Shown here one piece after another: positions 12,225 to 24,030 of a DNA stretch of 64,000 nucleotides. The DNA is taken from the NCBI GenBank assembly GCA_015179025.1, contig WHUX01000129.1:1-64000 (forward strand), read 5' to 3'. The position numbers were made by a program, and so were the translations under genes. Below the pieces are notes generated by a model. The model saw only the letters and a program-made list of their open reading frames with translations, made no database searches and was not told the origin of the DNA. How positions within the stretch are numbered: the stretch's first letter is position 1; each line of letters begins with the position of its first letter. This DNA comes from Terfezia claveryi. Taxonomy: Eukaryota > Ascomycota > Pezizomycetes > Pezizales > Pezizaceae.

Positions 12225-12786
12225 AGTATAGCAAGGGCTCTGGGAGACAAGCTGACTGAGGGGTACGCCGGGGCAGTGGCAAAGGGGGATTGCATACATA
12301 GGAGTGCTACATGTGTGATCTAGGGAAAAGCTAAGGGCAAGGGAAGAGTAAGGCTAGGGTAACATACATGTAGGAATGCTATGTGTATGACTGTGGAAGG
12401 CTTAGACGGAGGATAAGGGCAAGAGGCAAGAGATACGTAGAAGCGGTTGCTGTATGTATCGGAAGAAGACAGCTGTTGCTATAGAGTTGTTTATGAGATA
12501 AGGGGGGTATACAGAGAAGGTATACCAGTACAGGGGAAGCAAGGTCCTGTATTGGATATACAAAATGTTAGATAGGGATCCAATGAGAGGATGGAGAGAG
12601 TGCACTATATATATAGGCTTCCTTCCTAGCTGGCTAAGGCTACTAGAAGGATTAAGGTTTCCCGAGATCCCTTATCTTAGGAGTTGAGATAACAATGATA
12701 TCCAATAGAAAACAACAACAACAATAAGAGTTGGGTGGAATCCCACCTGACTGTCAAAACTAGACTAGGAGGGAATGGTTATGACA
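12225..12786 (-). repeat. gypsy B LTR, right (5') copy
   Basis: Partner of 6408-6969, same length of about 562 bp, ending TTATGACA. Shared blocks include the GGGCTCT segment near the start and a conserved block of GATAGGGATCCAATGAGAG near 12570. It lies upstream of the minus-strand gag. The two LTRs differ at many positions, almost all C/T or G/A, as expected after RIP. Confidence 0.85.
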
Positions 12787-14142
12787 TACTAGTTAACTAG
12801 GAGGAGTATTACAGTTGTGGTTTTGGAATTTAGTACTGATAATATCTATCTCAATAAGTTTCTATCTCTATTGATAAGGGAAGGTATAGAGGTTTTTGTA
12901 GTAAGCTATTGATTTGCGGAGATCATAGAAAAGGTTCGAGATTATAATATTAATGACTTATATTTTGGATAGTTTGGCATAATTATTAAGCCTATCTACC
13001 TCTATTAGATAATCTAAGACAGAACCAGTCTTCTTTAGTACTACTAGGTCATAATATACTTGATTTACCTAGTAGTGATTTCCATAATATAGTTCCATAG
13101 CTTCCTTAACCTCCTTCCAAGTATAATACTTAACCTAATTAGCCTTCTACTAATCCAATGCCTTTCTATCTATTAATAACCCAACATATGCTAGCTTTTG
13201 GTCCTTATTCCAAGTGAGAATGATAAGAAAATAATCATTTATTTGAAGGATCTAGCCTTTGCAGTGTATTCAGTCTCCTTTGAATTTATTTAGGGGTAGT
13301 GCTTTGCCTACTATTTGCTTATCTTCGAAGATCCTAAGTCCTACTGGTGGTGGTAGTAGTAGAGTGGAATCTCTAGGTCAATATTATCCTACTGGTAGGA
13401 GTAGGGGTAGTAGTATGCCACCTACTACCTGCTCAAGTCTTTGTGCTGTATTTGTTAGTAGATGTATAGGCTGAGAGGCCTGTACTCGTTATTCTACTTT
13501 GGCAAGTCATTCTTCTATACTAGCAAACTGTCCTTCAATTCTAGTGAATTATTACTGGTATTGGTCATTATAGAAGTCAGCTTGTCCCTTAAAGTATTGA
13601 AGATTATGGTAGATTGTCTGAAATTCTTTTGTCTAAGTTATTTGTTTAGAAATGATAAGGTTCTAGATCTGTGAGAGTGTATCTTATGTATCATTCGATA
13701 GTTATACATGTTTACTAGTAGCAGTATTTGCTATGTTCTGTATATCTACTGCACTTCACTAGATAAATTCTATATATGCTGATTTTGTCTGTTGTAGTTA
13801 CTTTACTTGCACAAGTACAGCTTGCTTTTCTACTTCTAGTTACTGAACTTGTGCCTTCATAGTAGAGAATCTAGGGTTAATAGGAGTTTGATGGTGAGCT
13901 GCTAGTTACTTACCTTTACTGGAGGGTCCTGAATTAGTATATGGAACTACTGATAAGGCAACTGATTAAATAATAGGTTCAGGAGAGCAAGAGGATATCG
14001 ATTCAAGTCCTATTTATTGACAGAGGGTGCTTTAATGTTTTTGGAACTACAGAATCTATAATGAAGGAGCATAATATTGCTCAATGAATTGTTCAACTTG
14101 TTGTTGTACCTGAACAATACTATCATTATCAGTATCAGCCAT
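12787..14142 (-). pseudogene. gypsy A gag (5' part)
   Basis: Gag of the element whose pol lies at 4222-6407, split by gypsy B. A plausible start is the ATG at 14142-14140, followed by an acidic then Gln-rich stretch. The retrotransposon gag core is at 12950-13250 (A-Y-V-G-L-L-I-D-R-K-A-L-D, T-W-K-E-V-K-E-A-M, L-D-Y-L-I-E-V-D-R-L-N-N-Y-A). The remaining gag end and zinc knuckle resume at 6407. Several in-frame stops; not functional. Confidence 0.75.
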
Positions 14143-14789
14143 AGGTTTATCGGAGGCTTCACTAAGTAATCTTCTTCATATTGATATAGTTGTAGGGAAT
14201 GGTGGGGTGTTGGTATCTATAAAGGTATATAGACAAGTAATGTAATATTACAAGCAGGCTGTAACTATAATTATACAAGTCAGTGAAAGAGTAGAAAGAG
14301 GTTAAAAGTGATATCTATAAGTATAAATGTAGTAGCAACTTGGGTGTAAAGTGGACTTGATAAGAGTAAAGCTATATGAGACTTAGAATACTATTTGGGT
14401 CTTATTGTATTAACTATGTAAAAGGCAGTGGGTTATATAGAAGCTTAAATCTAATAGGAAATAATTAGATCTGGATAATGCTTCCTATAATAGCTTAGTA
14501 GTATTGACATCAGGTTGTTACCTAAATAGGGAGCCACTTCTCAATTAGAATACTGCAGTCTGATATATATTAATTAGGTAGCTTGAACTTTAACATATTG
14601 TAGTTAGGCTAACATTTAGGACCTGAACTCAAGCACAACCAATAATAATATATGAATGACAAACATAAGAATATAATAGAAATATATCAAGAGAGTACAT
14701 GTATGACATATATTATCAGAGGTCACATACTTCTATTATCCAATCTCTTTAACACCATTCTTTAAATATACTATAATATCTATATGAGT
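14143..14789. other. AT-rich, no gene recognised
   Basis: This should hold the leader and perhaps the 5' LTR of gypsy A, but no matching second LTR is available because the other end was removed by the PLE. No conserved domain or long frame is visible. Confidence 0.4.
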
Positions 14790-15675
14790 GATTAAGACAA
14801 GACAATTAGCTATAGTAAGGTATTAGTTATCTCTGGAGAGGGTAGGTTTCTTACCTAAGTTATAACAGAATATATAAAGTAGCATACGTAAAGTAACTTA
14901 GAATTAAAGGTTCTAGCAGGCCATATAGTGAGGAGAGAATAATTTAAATAGAGGAATATGAGGATCATAGAGCAATACAAGTTATTGGAATTTTGGATAT
15001 AGAGGGAATAGTATATATAATACTATTAGAGATTAATAGGGTCTGGTTAGTTAATAACAGGATTGATTTCAATATATAAAATGAGTTATATAACGTAAAT
15101 ATATAGGAGCCAAATATATTGAATATAATGGAAATTAAAGTGAAAGTTTATAAACAAGTACCATAGTTATGAAGCTACAAATAAATTTACTACAAAAAAA
15201 CTCTGAGAGTTTGGTATAGACTTTGTCAATAATAGTAATATCATTGAATTGTATTTTTATATCCTTAGTACTCTTATACTAAAATACTAAAGAGATATCT
15301 AAGAAATTTAAGAAGCTAATAATAGAACATAAGTTACTATAACAAGGTTGGTTATAGTAAGATTGTAAGGATAAGGAATACTACAAAAAAATTAATTATA
15401 GTAGGATTGTGAAGATAAGGAATTAGATGATAAAGAGGTACTTATATGAGATAGAGTCAAGGCTAATAGGTACTTTAGCATTAAGAGCATTGAGAGGTAT
15501 GTAATAGTTAGTTAATTATCCTAAGACCATCAGATTATAAAAAGGGATTATAGAGGTATATTAGCTAAGAATGATATTGAGGTGACCTAATATATATGGT
15601 GGAACAGGTAGAAGGTGGTCCATTAAGGTATTAAGAGGGGGTGTTGTAGTATATAAATATCTATCCTGATATAGC
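14790..15675 (+). repeat. repeat C, copy 1
   Basis: Matches, in inverted orientation, the stretch beginning at about 52895. Shared landmarks are an AGTTACTA/CAAGAAGG-type block with the adjacent GATTGTAAGGATAAGGAAT motif near 15360-15385, and the terminal GGGGGTGTTGTAGTATA near 15634-15650. Both copies keep a parallel frame with an E-H-K-L-L and D-C-K-D-x-E-Y-Y-K-K motif, interrupted by stops. The G-rich run followed by TGTAGTATA resembles a polypurine tract and LTR start, but homology ends about 30 bp later, so the element type is undecided. Confidence 0.55.
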
Positions 15676-16489
15676 TTATAAATATTCTATAAAGTAATAT
15701 AGTTTATAGTATATGTATTTCTCTATATAGTAAGTAGCTTGAGTCTATACTAATATAGCTTATATAGTAGACTACTAAGGAACTTATAGCTACTCGTAGT
15801 AGTTGTTATAAGTAGTATAGAGAAATAGAGTAGATAGTTATACTAGAGGGATAGTCATAGGAGGTATTAAAGATTTAGGTATTATAGAGGGTTCAGAGTA
15901 GATCGGAGCAGGTTAAAAATATTAGATTTAGGTTTTTTAAATATTTTTAGCCTATATTTATTATTCTTATAGTATTAATATTGTATATATTGATAGATAA
16001 ATTATAATGTTACTGGTATGTAGAAATGGAGCCATGTTGATTGTTATGTAGTTATCAATCATTATGTAATAAGTAATACTATATAAGGATGACTAACCAT
16101 AGTAGGTTGACCCTACTTGCAGGTAGTCTTATGCCAAGACCCAATAGTGCTTGTTATGTATGAGCTCTAGAGGGTCTTAGCATATAACTAACTTGCAAGA
16201 GAGTATGATTCTGTTTGCCATCTAAGTAGGTACAGTAGGTGCATTTAGTTTAGACATAACTTTGCACATCATTCTACTTTGGTCATAGACTTGCAGTAGT
16301 TATGCGTACAAATTGTACCATACCGGTATACATTTAGTCTCAGCATAGCAGGTCTGGAGCACCCAAAAAGGCAATTATGGACAAACTACCTCGTTGGAAG
16401 TGGAGCATCAATTGAGGGTGTCCCTTTTGTGCCGGTAGGTAGGTAGATAGACTCTATCATCTTGTTTTGTTAACCCAGAACCCATACGG
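15676..16489. other. no gene recognised
   Basis: Low-complexity AT-rich sequence to about 16100, then sequence of normal composition leading to the foldback repeat. No frame, domain or repeat was identified. Confidence 0.4.
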
Positions 16490-16655
16490 GCTAGAGACCC
16501 GCCCATAAGGGTGCCTTGCCTCTCGGGAGGGTATCTCAGCCCATGTGGATATAGCTTCTCTCCATAGAGATATATTGGTCTATATCTACATGGGCTGAGA
16601 TACCCTTATGGGGAGGAATTATGTCCACACGGAATGCGATACCCCTACAGAGACA
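16490..16655. repeat. dispersed foldback repeat, copy 1
   Basis: Shares about 165 bp with 45123-45285, starting GCTAGAGACCCGCCC and ending just after the GGAATTATGTCCACACGG block. Inside it, 16529-16554 and 16580-16605 form a 26-bp inverted repeat with one mismatch and a 25-base loop. It may be a foldback MITE or part of a longer element; no target duplication was found. Confidence 0.6.
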
Positions 16656-17058
16656 AATCATGCCCAGGAGGACTTTGCGTCCATATACCCACAATCCACC
16701 AATACTTTCATATTGGAATGGATTCCAAGATTTGTCACCCAGTTCCATAAGGTACTCAAGGGCTCTGCGATCACAGATAATTGCAACATACTAGATCTAA
16801 GAAAGCAGTGACTACGCTAGTAGGTTTAGTGCCAATTTACTATGGTGGGAGACTTTCCCGCAGGGTCTCCCACTGCAGCACACATTGGGTTATTAGAATT
16901 TTTGACTTCTTGTTTCGGTATTGTTGAATGGTTGCCTTTTTGAGAAATCACACAGGTCCGTTTTTGGCCCATACCCTTTCCGGTATCTCCCGTCAACCCT
17001 TTTTGTCATTAAGCTAGTCCTATCTTGGTATTCTCCCTACCACACCATTTTTAGATCG
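16656..17058. other. flank of the copia insertion, no gene recognised
   Basis: Pre-insertion sequence left of the copia element. It contains a perfect 8-bp hairpin (TGGGAGAC with GTCTCCCA, near 16846-16872). No domain was recognised in the short frames on either strand. Confidence 0.4.
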
Positions 17059-17063
17059 AGTTT

Positions 17064-17173
17064 TGGAAGCCAAGGGCTTACTCAGCGATGCTACGCTAGA
17101 AAGATAGAGATATGATACGAGAGGGAAGAACCTGGATGTAATATACATAGTTAATGACAAGGCAGAGCTTCCA
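17064..17173 (+). repeat. copia 5' LTR (110 bp)
   Basis: Complete LTR with inverted TGGAAGC/GCTTCCA ends. It differs from the 3' LTR at three positions, all transitions. At 110 bp it is unusually short for a copia LTR. The downstream leader 17174-17300 shows no sequence that clearly complements a tRNA 3' end. Confidence 0.92.
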
Positions 17174-17300
17174 GGTGATGAGCCTGGTTGCACGCATTTT
17201 TTAGATAAACTCCTCTTAATCTCGCTGCCTTGCATGAGACTACGCTGCCCTCTACTGTATCTTTGGACTACTCTACAATCTAAGCTTCGAGACTCACAAA

Positions 17301-19198
17301 ATGCCAACCAATAAGGAGAACAGCTTGCAGAAGGTAACTAAACTCAACGGACTCAACTATCATGAGTGGAGGGATGATATCAAAATGATTCTTATTATGA
17401 AAGGCTACTAGAGAACGTTCAACAGTGACCGACCTCCTCGTGAAAATGAAAAAGACCATGAAACTGGCTCAAAATTCAAGAACAGTGCTAAGCGGTGATA
17501 CACCTATCATGCGAAAGGGACCAAAAACATCTTATATCACAGTGTAAAACTGGTGTCGAGGCGTGGGAAATCCTAACGGACACTTATGCTTCTAATGATA
17601 TATCAAATGTCATGAGACTAGAAGAGCTTTTCGGAAGAGCTAGAAAATCTGAGGAACAGACGATGGGTCAATGGATTGCACACCTGAAAAGTCTTGCGAA
17701 CCAACTGAAGGAAGTGGGGGTGGAAGTGAGCTCAGATAGAGTGGCGAATAGAATATTGAATGGACTGGAAAAGGAGTATCAAAGCATTAGATATGGACTG
17801 AAAACACAAGCAGGGAAACTCAAGGTTGAAGTAGTTACACAACACTTACTTGCTGCCGAGATGGAACTCAATGAGGAGAAGGAAAACCTTTCAAGACAAT
17901 CAGTTTTGACCACGACAGCTTCCACATCAATCACGAATACGGGTATCCAAACTACCACAAGCTACCAAGTAGCTACTCCAGAAAATCATCCAAAAACCCA
18001 AATACACCATGGTCCTCACGCTACAGCCATGCCAACACTAATGGTAGATACATGTCCCCCATGCCTGACAATTTGCGAGTGTGGAGGAACTATTCCTCAT
18101 CCTACAGGACCTCAACGGACAAACAGACAAGATCAACGAAGAGCTCCATACCAACAAAGACCGAGAGGACTAGACACACTACAATGCCATCATTGTAATA
18201 ACTACGGTCACACAGCGAATAACTGTTGGATCAGATACCAGGAGTTAAAACTACAATGGATGAGGGACGCGGACGAATGGAGAAAACAACGTAAGAACAA
18301 AGACACACAACTCACCACTACACAGCTACCTAGGCACAACCAAATGGCAATGCCAGTACAAGGCCATCAGTTAGGATATCAGACGGCATATCAAAACCCC
18401 ATATTCTTAGGAAATGCTTCCCTTACGGACATACAAGGCTTTGTGGGACCAACAGGATCAACTATCGACAAACATCCCACTGCACATATCACTCTAGCTG
18501 ATCTAAATGGAAAATCGTCATTCAGGAAAGAATTCGCTTACTCAACTCACAAATTCAATCCGACTGATAAAGAGATAGGTGGGGTAGGACCTTTAGATGA
18601 ACCTAGAAAATGGCTAGTAGATACAGGTGCCTCTAATCATTTCAGCCCATTCAAACATCTTTTCCTTTCTCTTATTCCATGCAATCAACCGGTGGAAGTA
18701 CTAACAGGAAATGGCTGGGTCTATGCCTACTACTACGGTACTATTCCACTAATCATTAAGGTCAACAGTTGGGTGCTGCATGTACATTTGGAAAACGTCC
18801 TCTATATTCCTACACTACAAACCCGAGTCAATCTATTCTCTGTTGTTGTGGTAGCGGATAGAGGATACAACACGGACTTCGGCTCTACTGGAGTACAATT
18901 CAGATTGGATGGTCAAATACTTGCTACTAGGACAAGAATTGGAAATAGTTGGTGGCTAGACTATGACGTTCGATCACATGAGATATGTATGGCAATACGA
19001 GATGACGTGAAAACAATTCGACCAGAGACGTTACAAACATGGCATCAACGAATGGGTCACTTGAATAAGGTCGATCTAGTTAAACTACCATCTATGAGTC
19101 GAGGGATCAACATCGGCACTCCTCCTATCTCCAATAAGATACAATGCACTAGATGCCTGGTAGGCAAACAGCACCGGCAAATCTCTCGCATTCCAAGA
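17301..19198 (+). pseudogene. copia gag, protease, pre-integrase
   Basis: The ATG at 17301 starts a gag with the usual L-N-G-L-N-Y-H-E-W motif near 17345. A TAG at 17409 falls where this family has Trp after G-Y, and a one-base shift near 17490 moves to the frame that runs to 19198. Then: gag core (A-W-E-I-L-T-D-T-Y near 17560), CCHC zinc knuckle (C-H-H-C-N-N-Y-G-H, ending C, near 18185-18225), aspartic protease (L-V-D-T-G-A-S-N-H near 18613-18640), and the integrase zinc-binding segment (T-W-H-Q-R-M-G-H-L then C-T-R-C) near 19035-19160. The closing TGA at 19199 is in frame with the integrase and fits CGA to TGA. Confidence 0.88.
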
Positions 19199-19201
19199 TG
19201 A

Positions 19202-21357
19202 CAACCCAGTCGAAAGTTGGAAGTTATTCATGCTGATATCTGCTGTCCCATTCAAGTGCCGGGATATGTTGGTGAATATCGGTATTTCTGCGTGTTCGTA
19301 GATGGACATACCAAGTTTGTTTGGGTATATTGTTTAAAAACCAAGGATGAGATACGAGGGGCTTTCCGAGAATTCAAGGCCATACAACAAAACTACACAG
19401 GTCTTTGTATTTTAATTTTGTTCACTGATGGAGAAAGATCTCTAATGGACAAGGAGTTTCAAGCTGACCTAGTAGCTGACGGAATAAAACACCTCAGAAC
19501 ACAAACTCATTCTCCGGAAATGAATGGACATGCGGAAAATGCTATTAAAGACCTTGTTCAAAGAGCTTCGTCGTTGATGTGGGCACCAAAAATGCCAGTT
19601 GGATTCTGGCCAGAGGTGGTAAGAATAGCTGAATTTTTAAAAAATCGTTCCCCACACAAAGCAATTAGATATACACCCTATGAACGATGGTTCGGTGAAA
19701 AACCCAACCTTTCCTACCTACGGATTTTCGGCTGCCGCTGTTATGCTCACCTCGAAGATGCAAACCGAAAAAAGTTTGACTCATATACAATCGAGGCTGT
19801 ACTTATGGGCTATTTCTCGGATGAAGGTCTATATGAAGTCTATGACGTGAATAAAAGAGTCATATTGAAGAAAAGGGATATGATTTTTCATGAAGACATA
19901 CTAGGGTATCCTAGCATGAGCGCATGGGGACTTGCTCCAGGATTTAATATAAGAGGAGAACAAATTGAGTTAGTGGATGGTGACATCCCAGAACTGATAC
20001 AGAATGATGGGGAAGAAGGTATCGAAATGGAAATAGGTACCCTTAAACCTGCAGAAGACGATATACTACACCTAACCTTAGCATCACTATCAATGAATGA
20101 ATCAACCCTCACGGAAACTGGATGGGAAAAAGATGATTATGATATCGCAGTGCTAGATATGGTAGCACCGAAAATCATGGGACACGCAAGAGCAATGATA
20201 GCAGAATGGCAAAAGAAAAGGGAGGTTGAACGAGCTCTAACCACTAATTCAAATAAGAGGAGTGAGGCTCTAGAGGATATGCAAATGCAAGAGGATACAT
20301 ACGAGCCGAAGGTAAAAGATCAAAACCCACAACAGGACTCACTACTTTCGATGTATGCAGAGATATACGAGACCCTGAAGAAAGAGTATGGAGTCACAAA
20401 TCATACACTAGATATACAGGATGCCATTAATGAACAAGATCCTAAGAGTTGGAGGCAAGCGATGAAGAGTACAAATAATGCATTCTGGCTAAAAGCTGCA
20501 TACGAGGAGATGCAAGCAATTGCAAAAATGGGGGTATTTACTTTGATTACAGAACTACTTACTGGAAGAAAGGCTCTACCAACAAAATGCGTATTTGTGA
20601 CAAAAAGGAATACATTAGGTATAATCATCAAGTTTAAAGCTCGATGGGTAGCTCGTAGAGATCTTCAGAAAAAAGATATTGACTACAAAGAAACCTTTGC
20701 ACCGGTTGGGAACTTAGTGATTTTGAGAATTCTACTTACTAAAGTCGCTGGTAAAGACTTCGAACTGGACCAAGCTGATGTGATATCGGCCTTTCTGAAC
20801 GGGAAGATAGACATCCTAGTGTTTCTAAAACAGGCTGAGGGCTTTACAATAGGGATGGCCTTTTGCCTGGTACACCACAGTATCTACGGCCTGTGTCAAG
20901 TAGCTCGAGTATGGTACATCATACTGGATGAAGCCCTATTGGAAATTGGTTTCATAAGATGCAAAGGTGATCTAGCATATTGGACATACCCAGATGGAAG
21001 ATGTGTCATTGCTCATGTAGACGATATCCTAAATGGAGGAAAACGTGCACAAGTGGATGAAACAAAAGCGCACCTGGCAACTAAATTCAAAATCAAGGAT
21101 TTGGGTGAGGCTCGGTTGTTCGTGGGAATGAATATTATAAGGGACCACCCGAACCATATAATATATATCAACCAAACCCACTACACACGAGAAATACTGA
21201 ACACCTATGGCATGAGAGATTGCAACCCTGTCTCTTTACTATTAATACCAAGTGACAAACTAAAAAAGGAGGGTCAGTTGCTTGGGCCAAATGAAAAACG
21301 CACCTACTAAGCAATGGTGGGGGCTTTGGGTTATCTAATGAACTGCACTCGACCAGA
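19202..21357 (+). pseudogene. copia integrase and reverse transcriptase
   Basis: Continues the same frame after the TGA. The integrase core shows the D, D, E triad in H-A-D-I-C near 19229, F-T-D-G-E near 19420 and H-S-P-E-M-N-G near 19510, then the copia-typical W-F-G-E-K-P and F-G-C-R segments. RT runs from about 20480 (W-L-K-A-A-Y-E-E-M) through F-K-A-R-W-V-A and L-D-Q-A-D-V to the catalytic A-H-V-D-D near 21012, a His variant usual in fungal copia. A TAA at 21308 (CAA to TAA) interrupts Y-x-A-M-V-G-A-L-G-Y-L. The frame stops at gypsy E and resumes at 30872. Confidence 0.9.
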
Positions 21358-21362
21358 CCTAG

Positions 21363-21979
21363 TGTAAAGTGTTGTATGGGGGACTGGACAATCAGATTAG
21401 ATTAGATAAGGATCCAATCTAATCAAATAATCTCAGGCTAGTAATGTATACTACAAAGTAGATTACTAATAGTGTATTGTGTATCCTTACTATTAAAGTT
21501 ATTACCAGTAGCATAAGATTACTGTAATAGGTAAAGTAGTATAGGAGTGCCAAAGGCACTTAGAAATTAACCAGTAGAACTTCTATATTGATTGTACTCT
21601 AACTATGTTCTGAGTTCTAACTATCTGTCCATGAAGGGAAATTCAGGGGACTATATGTATTTCCAACGGGGCAGTGCTGGGGCAGTGCTGAGGCAGTGCA
21701 CCATCATCTGACCCTTACATGTGATAAAGATCAGCATCATCTGATCCTCTAGATAGTACTTCCAAATACTATCTAGTACAAAATAGATTAAGTCTTAACT
21801 TTGACTTATACATGTGAAAGCATGTGAAAGCATGTGAAAGCATGTGAAATATTAGCAAGGCAGACAGCACACAGAATGTTGTGTGTTTTGAGATGCTTGC
21901 TGAGTAAGAAAATACATAAGAAATACATTTGTGAGAGAGAGGGTTAGTCATGGGGTATGAGTAAGCCACTTCCTTACAT
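21363..21979 (-). repeat. gypsy E LTR, left (3') copy
   Basis: 617 bp, starts TGTAAAG and ends CCTTACA. It contains four tandem copies of CATGTGAAAG-like units (about 21812-21850), three GGGGCAGTGCT/GAGGCAGTGC units (about 21677-21703) and a doubled CATCATCTGA, which may be control repeats. Confidence 0.93.
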
Positions 21980-22041
21980 GCCTCCCTGTTTAGATAAAAA
22001 CTCCATCCTAAGAAATAAACAGGGGAGATGGGTTATGTACA

Positions 22042-22541
22042 TTAGTAGTTAACATTCAACCCATAATACCTATTGTTCCTGTCCATATAGGTACTACTTC
22101 CTTCAGCTCCAGTATCACACCTGACATTATCATACCCTTCCTTGAAGTCCTTTTCAAAACTTGTTTGAGCAAAGAAATGTTTAAGCATTAATTGGGGTAT
22201 GTCCATCTCTTTTCCTTTGCCTTTGTCAATCTTGACTGCATTAGATGAAACAGGGGGAGCAAGGACTTTTTTCCTTTCATCATCAATCATTTGCAAGGTT
22301 TCTTTCCTTGTCTTATTTTTGCCAAGCTTATTCTCACCAACCTTTCTCTTTTTGTAAGTTGCTTGCTTATTACCAGTCAACCAGAATTGTTTTTTCAATG
22401 ACTCATCAACACCATCAGCATATACCCACTCATCAAATTTATGAGGCCATCCCTTCCATTTCACCTTGTACTGCAGCTTCCCTGTTCTAGGTTGTGACCT
22501 AAATTCCAAAATCCTTTCTACCTCATACCTGTCTTCCTTAA
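22042..22541 (-). CDS. gypsy E integrase tail with chromodomain
   Basis: The minus-strand frame opens within the integrase C-terminus and reads a chromodomain at about 22541-22380: Y-E-V-E-R-I-L-E-F-R, then L-Q-Y-K-V-K-W-K-G-W and D-E-W. It is followed by about 110 residues of Lys/Glu-rich tail ending at 22042, longer than usual. Chromodomains in this position are thought to guide chromovirus integration to particular chromatin. Confidence 0.85.
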
Positions 22542-22719
22542 CTGGTCCTGGTTGTTCCAGAGTTCTGGAGGGGAACAGTTGTATTGGATTAGGGAAGAAG
22601 GGCTTGAGAAGTGAGGTGTGGAAGGAATTGTTGATATTATTGAGGTCAGGGAAGTCAGTGAAGTCAAGTTGAGCATTTTGACTCCATGGTGAATATTTGG
22701 TAATAGTGAAGGGGCCTAT

Positions 22720-23909
22720 CTATTTTGGGGATAGTTTGGAGGAGTGGTACCTTGCTGGGAGGTTCTTTGTTGACAGCATCACCTGATCATTGACTTGGTA
22801 ATTAGGGGAGGCTCTTCTGTGTTTGTTGGCTTGCTGAATTTGGTCCTTTTTTGCTTTGGTAAGGTTTTCAGCAACCTGGTAGAATCTGGTTGTAGGGTTT
22901 GAATAGGTAGGAATTGGGTGAGGTAGGATAGGTGGTGACAAATTAGGCTGGTATCCTAGCTTGGTAAAAAAGGGAGAAAGTCCTCTTGTAGTACTAACTC
23001 TTGCATTCACCTCTGTTTGAACAGAAGGTATGGCTTGTACCCAATTCATTCCTTGTTCCAGCTTCTTGGCTGCAAACATAGGAATAATTGTCCTATTCTT
23101 TCTTTCACTTGTCCCATCAGTCTGGGGGTGATATGTGGAAGATGCTTTATGCATAATTCCATTTTTCTGCATCCAATCTTGAAAAACAGTACACATAAAC
23201 AAGGGGTCTTGATCAAAAACAATTTCATAAGGGAACCCCACATTAGGCTTAATAAATCTTTCAAAGATATCAATAACCCCTAATGTATCAACATTGTCTG
23301 CAATAGGTAACAAGAATGTGAAATCAGAATGCCTATCAGTCATGACTAATAACTTATGAAATAACAACATGTGAGGCTTGTCATCTTTAGGAGTTCTGTA
23401 ACCAAGAGTAAATTCAGTATATGAAATCATAACAGGTTCCATACTAAGAAAATCCATTGCCATACTATCCCATGGCCTAGTAGGTACATTTAGAGGAGTA
23501 AGGAATCCAGGGGGTTTTGTGTGGATCCTTTGGTGATTTGACAGGTTTCACAACTCTTCACAAATTGTTCAACCTGTTTATAAAAATCCTGAAAGATGTA
23601 CTTATTGGTAAGCTCTTGTATTGTTTTTGCAAGGCCTCCATGTCCAGTAGTGACATGTACTTGTTGGATAAGGGCTTCAGAGGCAGGGTTACCTTTAACT
23701 TGTAATCCCTTGGGAATTACCATCCTCCAAGCAAAATTCTTCAAGAGGTACATAAACCCATCCTGTACCTTTACTGTAGGTACTTGTTCTCCTCTCTTGA
23801 CTCTTAAGTATAGTGGTCCAAACACTGTATCTTTTTCCAACTCTTCTCTGTAATGCCATTCCAACTCATGGTCTCCTATCCACTCAGCAATTACCAAATC
23901 TGGTTCCAT
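22720..23909 (-). pseudogene. gypsy E integrase
   Basis: Two minus-strand frames make one integrase. 23490-23909 carries the H-H-C-C zinc-binding domain (H-V-T-T-G-H-G-G, then C-E-T-C-Q, near 23680-23530). 22720-23463 carries the catalytic core: D in V-M-T-D-R-H-S near 23340, D in F-D-Q-D-P near 23215 and E in T-S-E-R-K-N near 23105, all present. A break lies between them near 23465-23490. The C-terminal part (Y-Q-V-N-D-Q-V-M-L) leads toward the chromodomain. Confidence 0.85.
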
Positions 23910-24030
23910 GCTTTTTCAATTTCATCCTGGACCCCTATTGCCTTTTTCAGGTAGTCACTATTGTGGAAGGGCTTATTGAGGGCCTTCAAATTATTCTTTC
24001 TAGTATCACAGGAGCTGACAAAGTTTTTGT

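Noticed and set aside
17174..17200. tRNA primer-binding site after the copia 5' LTR
   Set aside because: The sequence GGTGATGAGCCTGG does not begin with TGG complementarity at the expected place; no tRNA could be named.
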